Assembly: GCA_964350605.1 (NCBI GenBank)
Contig: CAYGKP010000026.1
Location: 1 to 18,662 of the forward strand
Reading direction: 5' to 3'
DNA length: 18,662 nt
Source: CAYGKP01 sp964350605
GTDB taxonomy: Bacteria > Bacteroidota > Bacteroidia > Cytophagales > JAAEPT01
Under the pieces are notes generated by a model. It was not told the DNA's origin. It made no database searches and was given only the letters and a program-made list of their open reading frames with translations. A program made the position numbers and the translations under genes. Positions 8,563 through 15,617 of this stretch are shown here, in pieces (the first letter of the stretch is position 1; the number at the start of each line of letters is the position of its first letter).

Positions 8563-8591
8563 GAACGCCCGCGCTAGGGGCACGGGCGTTC
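8563..8591 (-). terminator. Hairpin between the two FecR-like genes (weak terminator or processing site)
   Basis: GAACGCCCG (8563-8571) and CGGGCGTTC (8583-8591) are perfect 9-base arms around an 11-base loop. It starts about 20 nt after the stop of the upstream paralogue and ends about 50 nt before the start of the next. On the minus strand the hairpin is followed by TGCATTTC, not a U-run, so it is not a textbook terminator. It may lower read-through or protect the upstream mRNA, giving unequal amounts of the two paralogues. Confidence 0.45.
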
Positions 8592-8612
8592 CAGATCAAT
8601 TCATATACCGAA

Positions 8613-9530
8613 CTAAATGCCGTCGGCAGGAATCCCGTTACGGTACAAGAAGTTCTTGTAAGCATCACGGAAGAAGTCCACTTCGGGCTCCATCTCCATG
8701 GCGTTGCGGTAGCTATTCATGGCATCTAGCACCAGGCCTTTGTCCTCGTAGTACGAAGCGTAGACCAATTGGTCGAGGGCTGACTCAGCATCCAACTCTT
8801 CACCCATTTTGGCCAGGTCGCCGTCCAGTTGCTTGGCTTCGTCACCTCGCAGGACGTGCACTTTGTAGCGACCCGAAGTGTAGCCACCCGTTTTCGCGTT
8901 GACCGAAAGAAGACAAACACCGCCCATCACTTGGCTGAAGTCAACTTTCGAGAGGTCGATGCTGGCCGAAGTCTGATTGGTTTCTTTGCGGTAAAGAGGC
9001 TGCTCGCCTAGGTCTGTCAGCAGGACTTCGTAGACCGTTCCTTCCTCGCTTTCCGCGTTCCAAACCAAATCGGTAGGCTGGGTGCGAACCGAGAAGTCAC
9101 GCGAAGCGACCAGCCAGATGCCAGTGGCATCGTCGTCACCACGGTGTACCGAACCCGTCACATCGTAACGAGTATTCGCAGTGCCCGTACCGCTGACCTT
9201 GTCGGCCATGTAGTTGACGTACTGGCTGGTGAAACCTTCGCCGCCGCCGCTGATTTTGGCAGACAGTTGGTCAACGTTATGGCTGCCAGGGGTTTTGACC
9301 TGCATGGTCTTGCCCGTCACGTGAATGAGACCGACATAGCCGCTCGAATTCACTTTGATTTGCGAGCCAGCTTGTAATTTGACCCCGTTGGTCAGGGGTT
9401 TCCATTGGCCGGCGTCTTTGTATTGTGGGCTGCCTTTGGTGGCAAGCACCTTGAACACGTAGCCCTGGGCCTGCGCGCCTGCGGCGAACAGCACGAGAGC
9501 GAAAAGCAGGAGTGTGCGTGTGAGTCTCAT
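8613..9530 (-). CDS. Exported FecR-like/Ig-like protein (paralogue B)
   Basis: The product is 305 residues. The signal peptide ends near AQAQ (residue 22). A FecR-like beta domain covers about 23-86 with SGYVGLIHVTGK at 63-74. A Gly/Thr-rich linker leads to an Ig-like segment at about 136-228 (DLVWNAESEEGTVYEVLL). The C-terminal 60 residues are helical and TPR-like (YASYYEDKGLVLDAMNSYRNAME). The same order of parts and the shared G-Y-[VI]-G-L-I-H-V-[TS]-G core show that it is a paralogue of the next gene downstream. Its ATG lies 2 nt after the stop of the CHASE2 gene, so the two are almost certainly translated from one mRNA. FecR-like domains often sit in the periplasm beside sensors; the specific role here is unknown. 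Confidence 0.8.
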   Translation of the reverse strand: MRLTRTLLLFALVLFAAGAQAQGYVFKVLATKGSPQYKDAGQWKPLTNGVKLQAGSQIKVNSSGYVGLIHVTGKTMQVKTPGSHNVDQLSAKISGGGEGFTSQYVNYMADKVSGTGTANTRYDVTGSVHRGDDDATGIWLVASRDFSVRTQPTDLVWNAESEEGTVYEVLLTDLGEQPLYRKETNQTSASIDLSKVDFSQVMGGVCLLSVNAKTGGYTSGRYKVHVLRGDEAKQLDGDLAKMGEELDAESALDQLVYASYYEDKGLVLDAMNSYRNAMEMEPEVDFFRDAYKNFLYRNGIPADGI

Positions 9531-9532
9531 AA

Positions 9533-10852
9533 TCAGTGGGTTGTATCTATAGGAGGTGGTGGAGGTTCGCTGGTGGATCGATTCTTTTTTCGTAACCGTC
9601 GTTCGTTGAGTTTAAGTGCCGAGTTCTTGATTAAACCATAGTAAATCTCAAGAAAATCACCGGAAAGAAGGATCGCTCCAAAGTATATGGCGGGAAACCG
9701 GATTTTGTAATCGTATTCAGCAAAAATAAAGCCAACAAAAAACAAAAGGATCGCAGCGATGGCCAAGGCAAGCACTTTTGTCAATCCGTCATACCAAATC
9801 TTGTAGTTGTTGTAAATCGGCCGAAAGCACGCGAAAGTGAGGTAAACCAGGATGACACCGAGCAGGTGCCCTGCCCATTCGGGCATGTCTTCAATATACA
9901 ACCCTTCCATGACCATTGAAATGATGTTCGCGTGAATTACCACGCCGTACATGTCCTTGGCCGCCTTCCCGATGTACTTGTCGTTCAGGGGGGTATAGAA
10001 TTTATCCTCACCCGTGCGGTCGTCAAGGTTGGCACCCAGAAAGCCGATCAGGACGATTTTGCCCGTGATGTCTTCTTGCTTGAGGTTTCCGTCAAAGACA
10101 TCGTACCAGTCATAGACAGTAAAGCGGGGCTTAGGCTCGAAGTAGGCAATGTTGCCCGTGTAATTGATGGTCTCCAGGAGCTTACCCCGCGCCAGGGCCT
10201 CTTCCAATTTTTCGGGGGCGTAGTTGGCGAGTAGTTGGTAGGCAAAGCACAATTCTTCCTTCTCGCTTGCGCGGTCGTAGGTCTTGGTGATGTAGCGCCG
10301 ACAGACGTTGAAGTTGCCCGACTGCATGCCCAAGTCCTCCGTTTCCAAGTTGGCGATGCCCGATTGGGCATGGCTGGAAAAGCGCGGGTTGGAATAGAGA
10401 ATGACCTCACTCTCGCCGCTTTCGGGCTCGAAGGCTTGGGCGACGCTGACCATCACAATGTTGTCGTAGCGGCTGAGGCTAGCCTCCAGCAAGCTGTCGT
10501 CCCGAGGATCGGTGTCCATGTGAAACTCAATGTCAATCCCGATGACCTGGGGCTCGAAAAGCTCAATGATGTCGATCTGCTCAGCAATCCCACCGCGCGG
10601 CAGCTTGCTGGCGTTGATGATCACCACATTGGTGTCGAGCGTTTGCGGAACACCTTCCTTCACGATGCGGTATTCAGAGTTCTTATCGAACTGAGAATAG
10701 ACCACATCGGTCAACTCCACATCGGCAAAGGCATCGCCAATCGGATTAAGGGCTTCAAACTCCGCTTCACCGATTAGCCAAAAGAGCCCGAAAATCAAGC
10801 CGGTGGCGATCAGATTATCACGGTGAAATAGACTGCGCAGAAGACGTTTCAT
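9533..10852 (-). CDS. CHASE2-domain membrane protein without cytoplasmic effector
   Basis: The product is 439 residues. An N-terminal membrane segment lies at about 13-30, and a large extracytoplasmic CHASE2 domain spans about 35-322. CHASE2-type motifs are VIGIDIEF (103-110), KIVLIGF (265-271) and YGVVIHANIISMVMEG (302-317). Three further membrane segments follow at about 326-345, 359-378 and 385-405. A short basic tail then ends in EPPPPPIDTTH. CHASE2 is an extracellular sensory domain usually followed by a kinase, cyclase or diguanylate cyclase; none is present here. The gene is first in a three-gene minus-strand run and is divergent from aguB, 86 nt away. A perfect GGGAG/CTCCC inverted repeat at 10857-10870 lies just before its start. 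The CHASE2 call is fairly sure; the signal sensed is unknown. Confidence 0.8.
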   Translation of the reverse strand: MKRLLRSLFHRDNLIATGLIFGLFWLIGEAEFEALNPIGDAFADVELTDVVYSQFDKNSEYRIVKEGVPQTLDTNVVIINASKLPRGGIAEQIDIIELFEPQVIGIDIEFHMDTDPRDDSLLEASLSRYDNIVMVSVAQAFEPESGESEVILYSNPRFSSHAQSGIANLETEDLGMQSGNFNVCRRYITKTYDRASEKEELCFAYQLLANYAPEKLEEALARGKLLETINYTGNIAYFEPKPRFTVYDWYDVFDGNLKQEDITGKIVLIGFLGANLDDRTGEDKFYTPLNDKYIGKAAKDMYGVVIHANIISMVMEGLYIEDMPEWAGHLLGVILVYLTFACFRPIYNNYKIWYDGLTKVLALAIAAILLFFVGFIFAEYDYKIRFPAIYFGAILLSGDFLEIYYGLIKNSALKLNERRLRKKNRSTSEPPPPPIDTTH

Positions 10853-10938
10853 CGGGGGGAGATTCCTCCCAAGAACGCAATCGTGGCCGAGCGTTCCAAG
10901 CAGATTCCCCGCCGCTGGGTACCTTTGTGCCCACCGCC

Positions 10939-11808
10939 ATGAGCAACGAACGCATCCTCCGCCTGGGCTTGGTCCAATTGGCCTATACCGGCGACCTGGC
11001 TTCCATGACCGAACGCACCGTGACGGCCGTCCGTGAGGCGGCTACGCAAGGAGCGAAACTGGTCTTGCTTCAAGAGCTGGCTCTTCTCCCCTACCTCTGC
11101 ACCGAGGAGGACCCTACCGGCTTCGACACCACCGAACCTATCGGCGGATCGACCCAACAAGTCATGTCGGCCTTGGCCCGCGAGCTGGGCATTGCGTTGG
11201 TGCTCCCTTACTTCGAGAAACGCACGGCGGGGCTCTATCACAACAGCCTGGTGGTCTTCAGCCCCGATGGCGAGGCCGTGGGGCACTACCGAAAACTCCA
11301 CATCCCCGACGATCCGGGGTATTACGAGAAGTACTACTTCACCCCCGGCGACCGGGGTGTGCTCGTTGCCAACGTAGCAGGGGTTTCGCTTGGCACGCTG
11401 ATCTGTTGGGATCAGTGGTTCCCCGAAGGCGCACGACTGGCGGCCCTGCAAGGCGCGGAGATCATTTTTTACCCCACGGCCATTGGCTGGGAAATCGGCC
11501 AGACCGAAACGGTCCACAGCAAGGAACTTACCGCCTGGCAGACCGTCCAACGGGGCCACGCGGTGGCGAACGGTTGCTTTGTAATCGCCGTCAACCGAGT
11601 GGGCGAGGAGGGGCCCACGAAATTTTGGGGCCACTCCTTCGTCTCGGGACCGATGGGCGAGATGCTTTACGAAGCTGGCACAGAGGAGACGATTCACGTC
11701 ATGGACCTGGATCTGTCATTGATCGAAGAGACGCGGCGCACCTGGCCCTTCCTGCGCGACCGACGCATTGATGCCTACGAGCCCCTCACCCGCCGCTTTC
11801 TGGATTGA
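10939..11808 (+). CDS. aguB: N-carbamoylputrescine amidase
   Basis: The enzyme hydrolyses N-carbamoylputrescine to putrescine, carbon dioxide and ammonia, the last step of the agmatine route to polyamines, in the cytoplasm. The product is 289 residues, normal for this branch of the carbon-nitrogen hydrolase (nitrilase) superfamily. The Glu-Lys-Cys catalytic triad is visible as E46 (LLQELALLPY), K119 (HYRKLHIPDDPGYYEKYYF) and C156 (LICWDQWFPE). The motif after the Lys and the WDQWFPE segment are typical of AguB rather than other nitrilases. ATG 10939 is preferred over the in-frame GTG at 10927 because it begins close to the conserved ILRLGLVQLA strand. The stop TGA overlaps the ATG of aguA by one base, which indicates translational coupling. 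Confidence 0.93.
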   Translation: MSNERILRLGLVQLAYTGDLASMTERTVTAVREAATQGAKLVLLQELALLPYLCTEEDPTGFDTTEPIGGSTQQVMSALARELGIALVLPYFEKRTAGLYHNSLVVFSPDGEAVGHYRKLHIPDDPGYYEKYYFTPGDRGVLVANVAGVSLGTLICWDQWFPEGARLAALQGAEIIFYPTAIGWEIGQTETVHSKELTAWQTVQRGHAVANGCFVIAVNRVGEEGPTKFWGHSFVSGPMGEMLYEAGTEETIHVMDLDLSLIEETRRTWPFLRDRRIDAYEPLTRRFLD

Positions 11809-12872
11809 TGGCTGCTGCCCCTACCCCACGCGAACGGGGGTTTCGTTTGCCCGCCGAGTGGGAACCGCAGGAGGCCGTGTGGTTTTCCTGGCCGTGCAAT
11901 CCGGAAACTTGGCCTCGCCCGATTTACGAGGCGATGCTGCCCGCATATGCGCAGATGGTCGCCTTGGTATCGCAGGGGCAGCAGGTTTACATCAATGTGA
12001 TCGGCCCGGAGATGGTCGACGATTCCAAACGATTGCTGGAGCAACACGGTGCCTACATGGCCAATGTAACATGCTACCTACATCGCACCAATGATTCCTG
12101 GACCCGCGACCACGGGCCCGATTTCTTGCTCTCGAAGGACGGAAAAGACTGCCTCGTGCTCGATTGGCAGTACAATGCCTGGGGCGGCAAGTATCCGCCT
12201 TACGACGACGACAACAAGATTCCCGGGCACATTGCCAAGGCCCTCGGATTGGAGTGTCGCACGATCAAGCAGATTCTGGAGGGAGGGAGTTTCGAGCCGA
12301 ACGGCGAAGGTGTATTGCTCACCACCAAGCAGTGCCTGCTGCACCCCAACCGCAACCCAAAGATGAGCCAGGTGCAGATCGAGATGTCGTTGAAGGACAA
12401 TCTCTGCGTGGACGAAATCTGGTGGCTGGAAGAAGGCGTGGTCGGCGACGACACGGACGGCCATGTGGACGACATCGCCCGCTTCGTGGGGCCGAAGCGC
12501 ATCCTTCACATGGTGGAAACNNNNNNNNNNAACTACGAAGCCCTGCGCCGCAACGCCGAACTGCTGAAAACCTTCCGCTTCGCCGATGGCTCGGCCCCTG
12601 AATTGGTTGAAGTACCCCTGCCCGCACCCGTGTATCACGAGGGCGACCGCTTACCGGGCAGCTACGCCAACTTCCTGATCGCCAACCAAGTGGTGATCGT
12701 TCCGATTTTCAACGACCCCAACGACAAGCTGGCCCTGGACCTGATCCAAGACTGCTTCCCGGACCGGGACGTGGTCGGCCTCGACGCGCGTTCGGTGGTC
12801 TACGGCCTTGGTGCGTTTCACTGCCTCTCGAAGCACCAGCCCGCCACACGCCCCTCGGCTACGCCTCGCTGA
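11808..12872 (+). CDS. aguA: Agmatine deiminase (interrupted by N gap)
   Basis: The enzyme converts agmatine to N-carbamoylputrescine and ammonia, supplying AguB. Family motifs in order are RLPAEWEPQEAVWFSWP near the N terminus, WTRDHGPDFLL, the EGGSFEPNGEGVLLTTKQC segment, DDTDGHVDDIARFV with H219, and the C-terminal GLGAFHCLSKHQP with catalytic C339 (numbered with the ten N as given). The length is 354 residues with the placeholder gap, normal for the family. The frame is the same on both sides of the gap. Homologues usually have about six residues between VE and NYEAL, where the placeholder allows four, so the true gap may be about 16 nt. The gene starts inside the aguB stop (TGATG). Its 3' end overlaps the convergent GH31 gene by 14 nt. 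Confidence 0.92.
   Translation: MAAAPTPRERGFRLPAEWEPQEAVWFSWPCNPETWPRPIYEAMLPAYAQMVALVSQGQQVYINVIGPEMVDDSKRLLEQHGAYMANVTCYLHRTNDSWTRDHGPDFLLSKDGKDCLVLDWQYNAWGGKYPPYDDDNKIPGHIAKALGLECRTIKQILEGGSFEPNGEGVLLTTKQCLLHPNRNPKMSQVQIEMSLKDNLCVDEIWWLEEGVVGDDTDGHVDDIARFVGPKRILHMVEXXXXNYEALRRNAELLKTFRFADGSAPELVEVPLPAPVYHEGDRLPGSYANFLIANQVVIVPIFNDPNDKLALDLIQDCFPDRDVVGLDARSVVYGLGAFHCLSKHQPATRPSATPR
12521..12530. other. Assembly gap (10 N) in aguA
   Basis: This ten-base placeholder lies between codons for VE and NYEAL in agmatine deiminase. The surrounding frame is kept if the true length is 1 modulo 3. Family spacing suggests about 16 missing bases. Unlike the gap at 7947, the flanks share only AAC, which is too short to call an overlap. 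Confidence 0.6.
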
Positions 12873-15300
12873 AGCTGATCTGGCGGAAGCCCCGCGGCAC
12901 GATCAGTTCGACAATCGTGCGGTTCTCCGCGTCGGTCACGCGCTTGAGTGCCGGAGCCACTTGACCATCGATGGTCGCCACCTTGATTTTCGCTGGCAGT
13001 CCGTGGACAATCACGCGGAAGTTCTGGTAGGTCGGCTCGTAGCCCCCTGCGGCATCTTGGGTCAGGGAAAAGCCTTTCTCTGCTTTTTCGACCGTGAAGG
13101 TCCGCACGCAAGAATCGCCCTGTTCGTAGCCGTAGCCATCGCCCGCGTCTTCGTACAGCTCGCTGTAAACAGGCTCGTCAAGAACGGGGGGATAGACATG
13201 CAAGGTCAACTCTTCGACTTTCTTCTCGCCCACGTACTGCATAATCGGGTAGAACGGCACCACGCCGCCCGCCCGGATGAACAGCGGCACGCGGTCGAGC
13301 TTTGCATCGGCCCAGACCTCTTGGCTGCCGTTGTGGCACCCATCGTCCCAGAAGTAGTACCACGCGCCTTCGGGCAAGTACATCCAACGGCCTTCCGCGG
13401 CTGGCTCGGTGATGGGGCTAATCAGTAGGTTATCACCCAGGCCGAACTCGTCCTCCTTCGCATACGATTCGGACTCGCGTTGCGCCAAGTAGGTCAACGG
13501 ACGCAGCATCGGCGTGCCCCGGTGCGTGTACTGCCAGAACGTGGTGTACAGGTAGGGCAGGATTTGGTAGCGCAGCTCAATGAAGCGCTTGACCAAGCTG
13601 GTGTACGGCTCGCCGAAGGACCAGGGCTCCTGCTCGCCGTGATCGCCCGAGGAGTGGGTGCGACAGAAGGGGTGGAAAATGCCCAGTTGAATCCAACGGG
13701 TGTACAACTCGCCATCGGGTGTTTCGATGAAGCCACCGATGTCCGAGCCCGCGAAGCTGACCCCCGAAATCGAGAGGCGCTGGGCTTGGCGGTTGGCAAT
13801 CTTCAGGTGGTTCCAGTTGGCCACGTTATCGCCCGTCCAAACCGAAGCGAACCGCTGCATGCCCGAATAGCCACTCCGCGTAATGGTGAAGGGGCGGTTC
13901 GGTGCAGCGAAGCGTTTCACGCCTTCGTAGGTCGCGCGGGCCATCTGCATGCCGTAGACGTTGTGGGCCTTTCTGTGCGAACACGGATGCCCATCATAAT
14001 CGTGGCGCACGTCGATGGGGAATGTCCCGTCCTCGAACACCGCCGGTTCGTTCATGTCGTTCCAGACACCCTTCACGCCCACTTCCTCAATCAAGCCTTT
14101 GAATAGACCTGCCCACCAAACGCGCACGTCGGGCTTGGTGTAGTCCGGGAAGTTGCAGAGCCCTGGCCAGACCGAACCCTTCATCAGCGGGCCGTCCATG
14201 CGGTGGCAGAAATAATCGTTTTCGATCGCCTCGTTATAAACCGAATACTCCTTATCGATCTTGATGCCCGGGTCGATGATCACGATGGTCTTGAAGCCAT
14301 CAGCCGCTAGTTCCGAGACCATCTTCTTGGGGTCCGGGAATTTCTCGGGGTCCCAGGTAAAACAGCGAAAACCGTCCATGTAGTCGATGTCCAAGTAGAT
14401 GGCATCACAAGGGATCTCCCGCTCGCGAAAGCCCGAACAAATGTCGCGAACTACCTTCTCGGGGTAGTAACTCCACTTACACTGGTGATAGCCCAAGGCC
14501 CACATGGGGGGAAGCTCCGGCTTACCGGTCAGGTCGGTGTACTGCTCACAGACTTCCTTAATATCAGGACCATAGAAAAAGTAGTAGTTCATCTCCCCGC
14601 CCTGGGCCCAGAAGCTCGACACGTTGCTGCGCTCCGAACCGAAGTCAAAAAAGGTGCGGAACGAATTGTCGAAGAAAACCCCGTAGGAAACCTTGTTATG
14701 CAGACCGATGTAGAAGGGGATGTTCTTGTAGATCGGGTCGGTGCGGTCGTCGTACCCATAGGTATCCGACCCCCAGTTTTGAACACGCTTGCCGCGCAAA
14801 TCGAGGGTGTGCGGCTTGTCGCCCAGGCCATAGAAGTGTTCGCCGCTGGAAATCTTCTTTGACATCAGGACGATCTCGCCCCCGTGCTCGCGGTTGTTCT
14901 CCCAGTGGAAGCCCTTTTCATCGTCGCAGAGGATCGTACCCGAACGGTCGAGGATGCGGGTTTCCAGGTGTTTCTTACCGATAGTACAAATGATCCGCTC
15001 GGTGGTGAAGCGGTAGTGGTCGTCCTTCTCCTTGAACTCAAAGAACTCGAGTGGTTCGGAAATGTCTTTGTCGATGGCGTACGAGAAATCGTCGTCGAAA
15101 CGCCCAGTGGTCGAGAACCGAAAGCGAAGCACTTTGTCTGTAATCACATGGACCATCAAGGCCGCGTCGTTCTCGCAGGTAAAGAAATAGCGTTGACCCT
15201 CCTCTTCGCGCAGCGAGACCACCTCGCCGGGAAAGAACTCTTCCTTGCGCGTGGCAAGGTCGTTGATCATGTAGTTGCCTGGTTGTTCGGTTCCGGCCAT
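12859..15300 (-). CDS. GH31 family alpha-glucosidase
   Basis: The 813-residue product hydrolyses terminal alpha-linked glucose from malto-oligosaccharides or related glucans. An N-terminal beta-sandwich covers about residues 20-240. The catalytic barrel begins near PPMWALGYHQCKWSYYPE, includes CDAIYLDIDYMDGFRCFTWD, and has the nucleophile D415 in GVWNDMNEP. The probable acid/base is D491 in WTGDNVANWNHL, and SFAGSDIGGF follows. Beta domains close the protein. No signal peptide is seen, so it probably works in the cytoplasm on stored or imported glucans. ATG 15300 gives MAGTEQPGNYMIND; the internal Met 11 is an alternative start. It is divergent from the GT/GH57 pair, which fits a shared glucan role. 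Family assignment is secure; the exact linkage (alpha-1,4 or other) is not. Confidence 0.93.
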   Translation of the reverse strand: MAGTEQPGNYMINDLATRKEEFFPGEVVSLREEEGQRYFFTCENDAALMVHVITDKVLRFRFSTTGRFDDDFSYAIDKDISEPLEFFEFKEKDDHYRFTTERIICTIGKKHLETRILDRSGTILCDDEKGFHWENNREHGGEIVLMSKKISSGEHFYGLGDKPHTLDLRGKRVQNWGSDTYGYDDRTDPIYKNIPFYIGLHNKVSYGVFFDNSFRTFFDFGSERSNVSSFWAQGGEMNYYFFYGPDIKEVCEQYTDLTGKPELPPMWALGYHQCKWSYYPEKVVRDICSGFREREIPCDAIYLDIDYMDGFRCFTWDPEKFPDPKKMVSELAADGFKTIVIIDPGIKIDKEYSVYNEAIENDYFCHRMDGPLMKGSVWPGLCNFPDYTKPDVRVWWAGLFKGLIEEVGVKGVWNDMNEPAVFEDGTFPIDVRHDYDGHPCSHRKAHNVYGMQMARATYEGVKRFAAPNRPFTITRSGYSGMQRFASVWTGDNVANWNHLKIANRQAQRLSISGVSFAGSDIGGFIETPDGELYTRWIQLGIFHPFCRTHSSGDHGEQEPWSFGEPYTSLVKRFIELRYQILPYLYTTFWQYTHRGTPMLRPLTYLAQRESESYAKEDEFGLGDNLLISPITEPAAEGRWMYLPEGAWYYFWDDGCHNGSQEVWADAKLDRVPLFIRAGGVVPFYPIMQYVGEKKVEELTLHVYPPVLDEPVYSELYEDAGDGYGYEQGDSCVRTFTVEKAEKGFSLTQDAAGGYEPTYQNFRVIVHGLPAKIKVATIDGQVAPALKRVTDAENRTIVELIVPRGFRQISFSEA

Positions 15301-15325
15301 GGGGGAAGGAGTAGCGTGAAGGTGA

Positions 15326-15359
15326 CTAAAGTACGTATTTCTCTGCCTCAGGATTCAAA
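15326..15359 (-). promoter_or_regulatory. Weak promoter candidate for the GH31 gene
   Basis: On the minus strand TTTG (15359-15356) is followed after 22 nt by TACTTTAG (15333-15326), close to the Bacteroidota consensus TTTG-N19-21-TAnnTTTG. The spacing is slightly long and one key base differs. It would give a leader of about 20-25 nt before ATG 15300. Confidence 0.22.
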
Positions 15360-15362
15360 GAG

Positions 15363-15560
15363 TCAATCAAGGATAACGATTACGCACCTGGATCGCATCC
15401 TTTCTTTTTTAAATGCAATAAAATGCACGACTTCGGCTTTTTTTCCCGATCTCTGATACGCATCATTGTATGACAGACTGGTAGGCGATACCTTTTGAAT
15501 ATCGCCTTCCTCCCGTTGATAGGCAGCTAACGCGCCGCTAACCTCGGGGTAATCCGGCAT
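15363..15560 (-). CDS. Possible small protein, 65 residues (doubtful)
   Basis: An ATG-started frame on the minus strand begins MPDYPEVSGALAAYQREEG and ends CVIVILD. The first 40 residues have a protein-like composition; the rest comes from AT-rich DNA and looks less so. It would lie 62 nt upstream of the GH31 gene on the same strand. No family is recognised, and the region is also the expected site of divergent promoters and an inverted repeat. I consider it more likely non-coding. Confidence 0.2.
   Translation of the reverse strand: MPDYPEVSGALAAYQREEGDIQKVSPTSLSYNDAYQRSGKKAEVVHFIAFKKERMRSRCVIVILD
15465..15497 (+). promoter_or_regulatory. Weak promoter candidate for the GT-GH57 operon
   Basis: ATTG (15465-15468), a 20-nt spacer and TACCTTTTG (15489-15497) approximate the Bacteroidota pattern TTTG-N19-21-TAnnTTTG. 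It lies about 120 nt before the GT start. The -7-like part overlaps the inverted repeat at 15484-15506, which would suit repression by a dimeric regulator. The match is imperfect. Confidence 0.25.
15484..15506. promoter_or_regulatory. Perfect inverted repeat, possible operator
   Basis: GGCGATA (15484-15490) and TATCGCC (15500-15506) are perfect 7-base inverted arms separated by 9 bases, 23 bp in all, between the divergent GH31 and GT genes. Size and symmetry fit a binding site for a dimeric regulator. No T-run follows, so it is not a terminator. No regulator gene is seen nearby. Confidence 0.4.
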
Positions 15561-15617
15561 CTGTCAACCAGTTAGGCTGAATTCCACTCAAAAACGAAAG
15601 TACAATCCCGAACCCCC

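Larger units (their letters stand above)
15301..15617. other. Divergent intergenic region of the glucan locus
   Basis: These 317 nt separate the GH31 gene (minus) from the glycosyltransferase gene (plus) and should hold both promoters. Visible elements are one perfect inverted repeat, GGCGATA-N9-TATCGCC, at 15484-15506, two weak Bacteroidota-type promoter candidates, and an AT-rich part at 15400-15440. A 65-codon minus-strand frame, 15363-15560, covers much of it but is weak as a gene. Confidence 0.5.

Noticed and set aside
2252..9826. Repeated 12-mer AATCGGCCGAAA at 2252, 2373 and 9815
   Set aside because: Two copies code for FRPI on the minus strand (in dnaA and the CHASE2 gene) and reflect codon choice; there is no other sign of a dispersed element.
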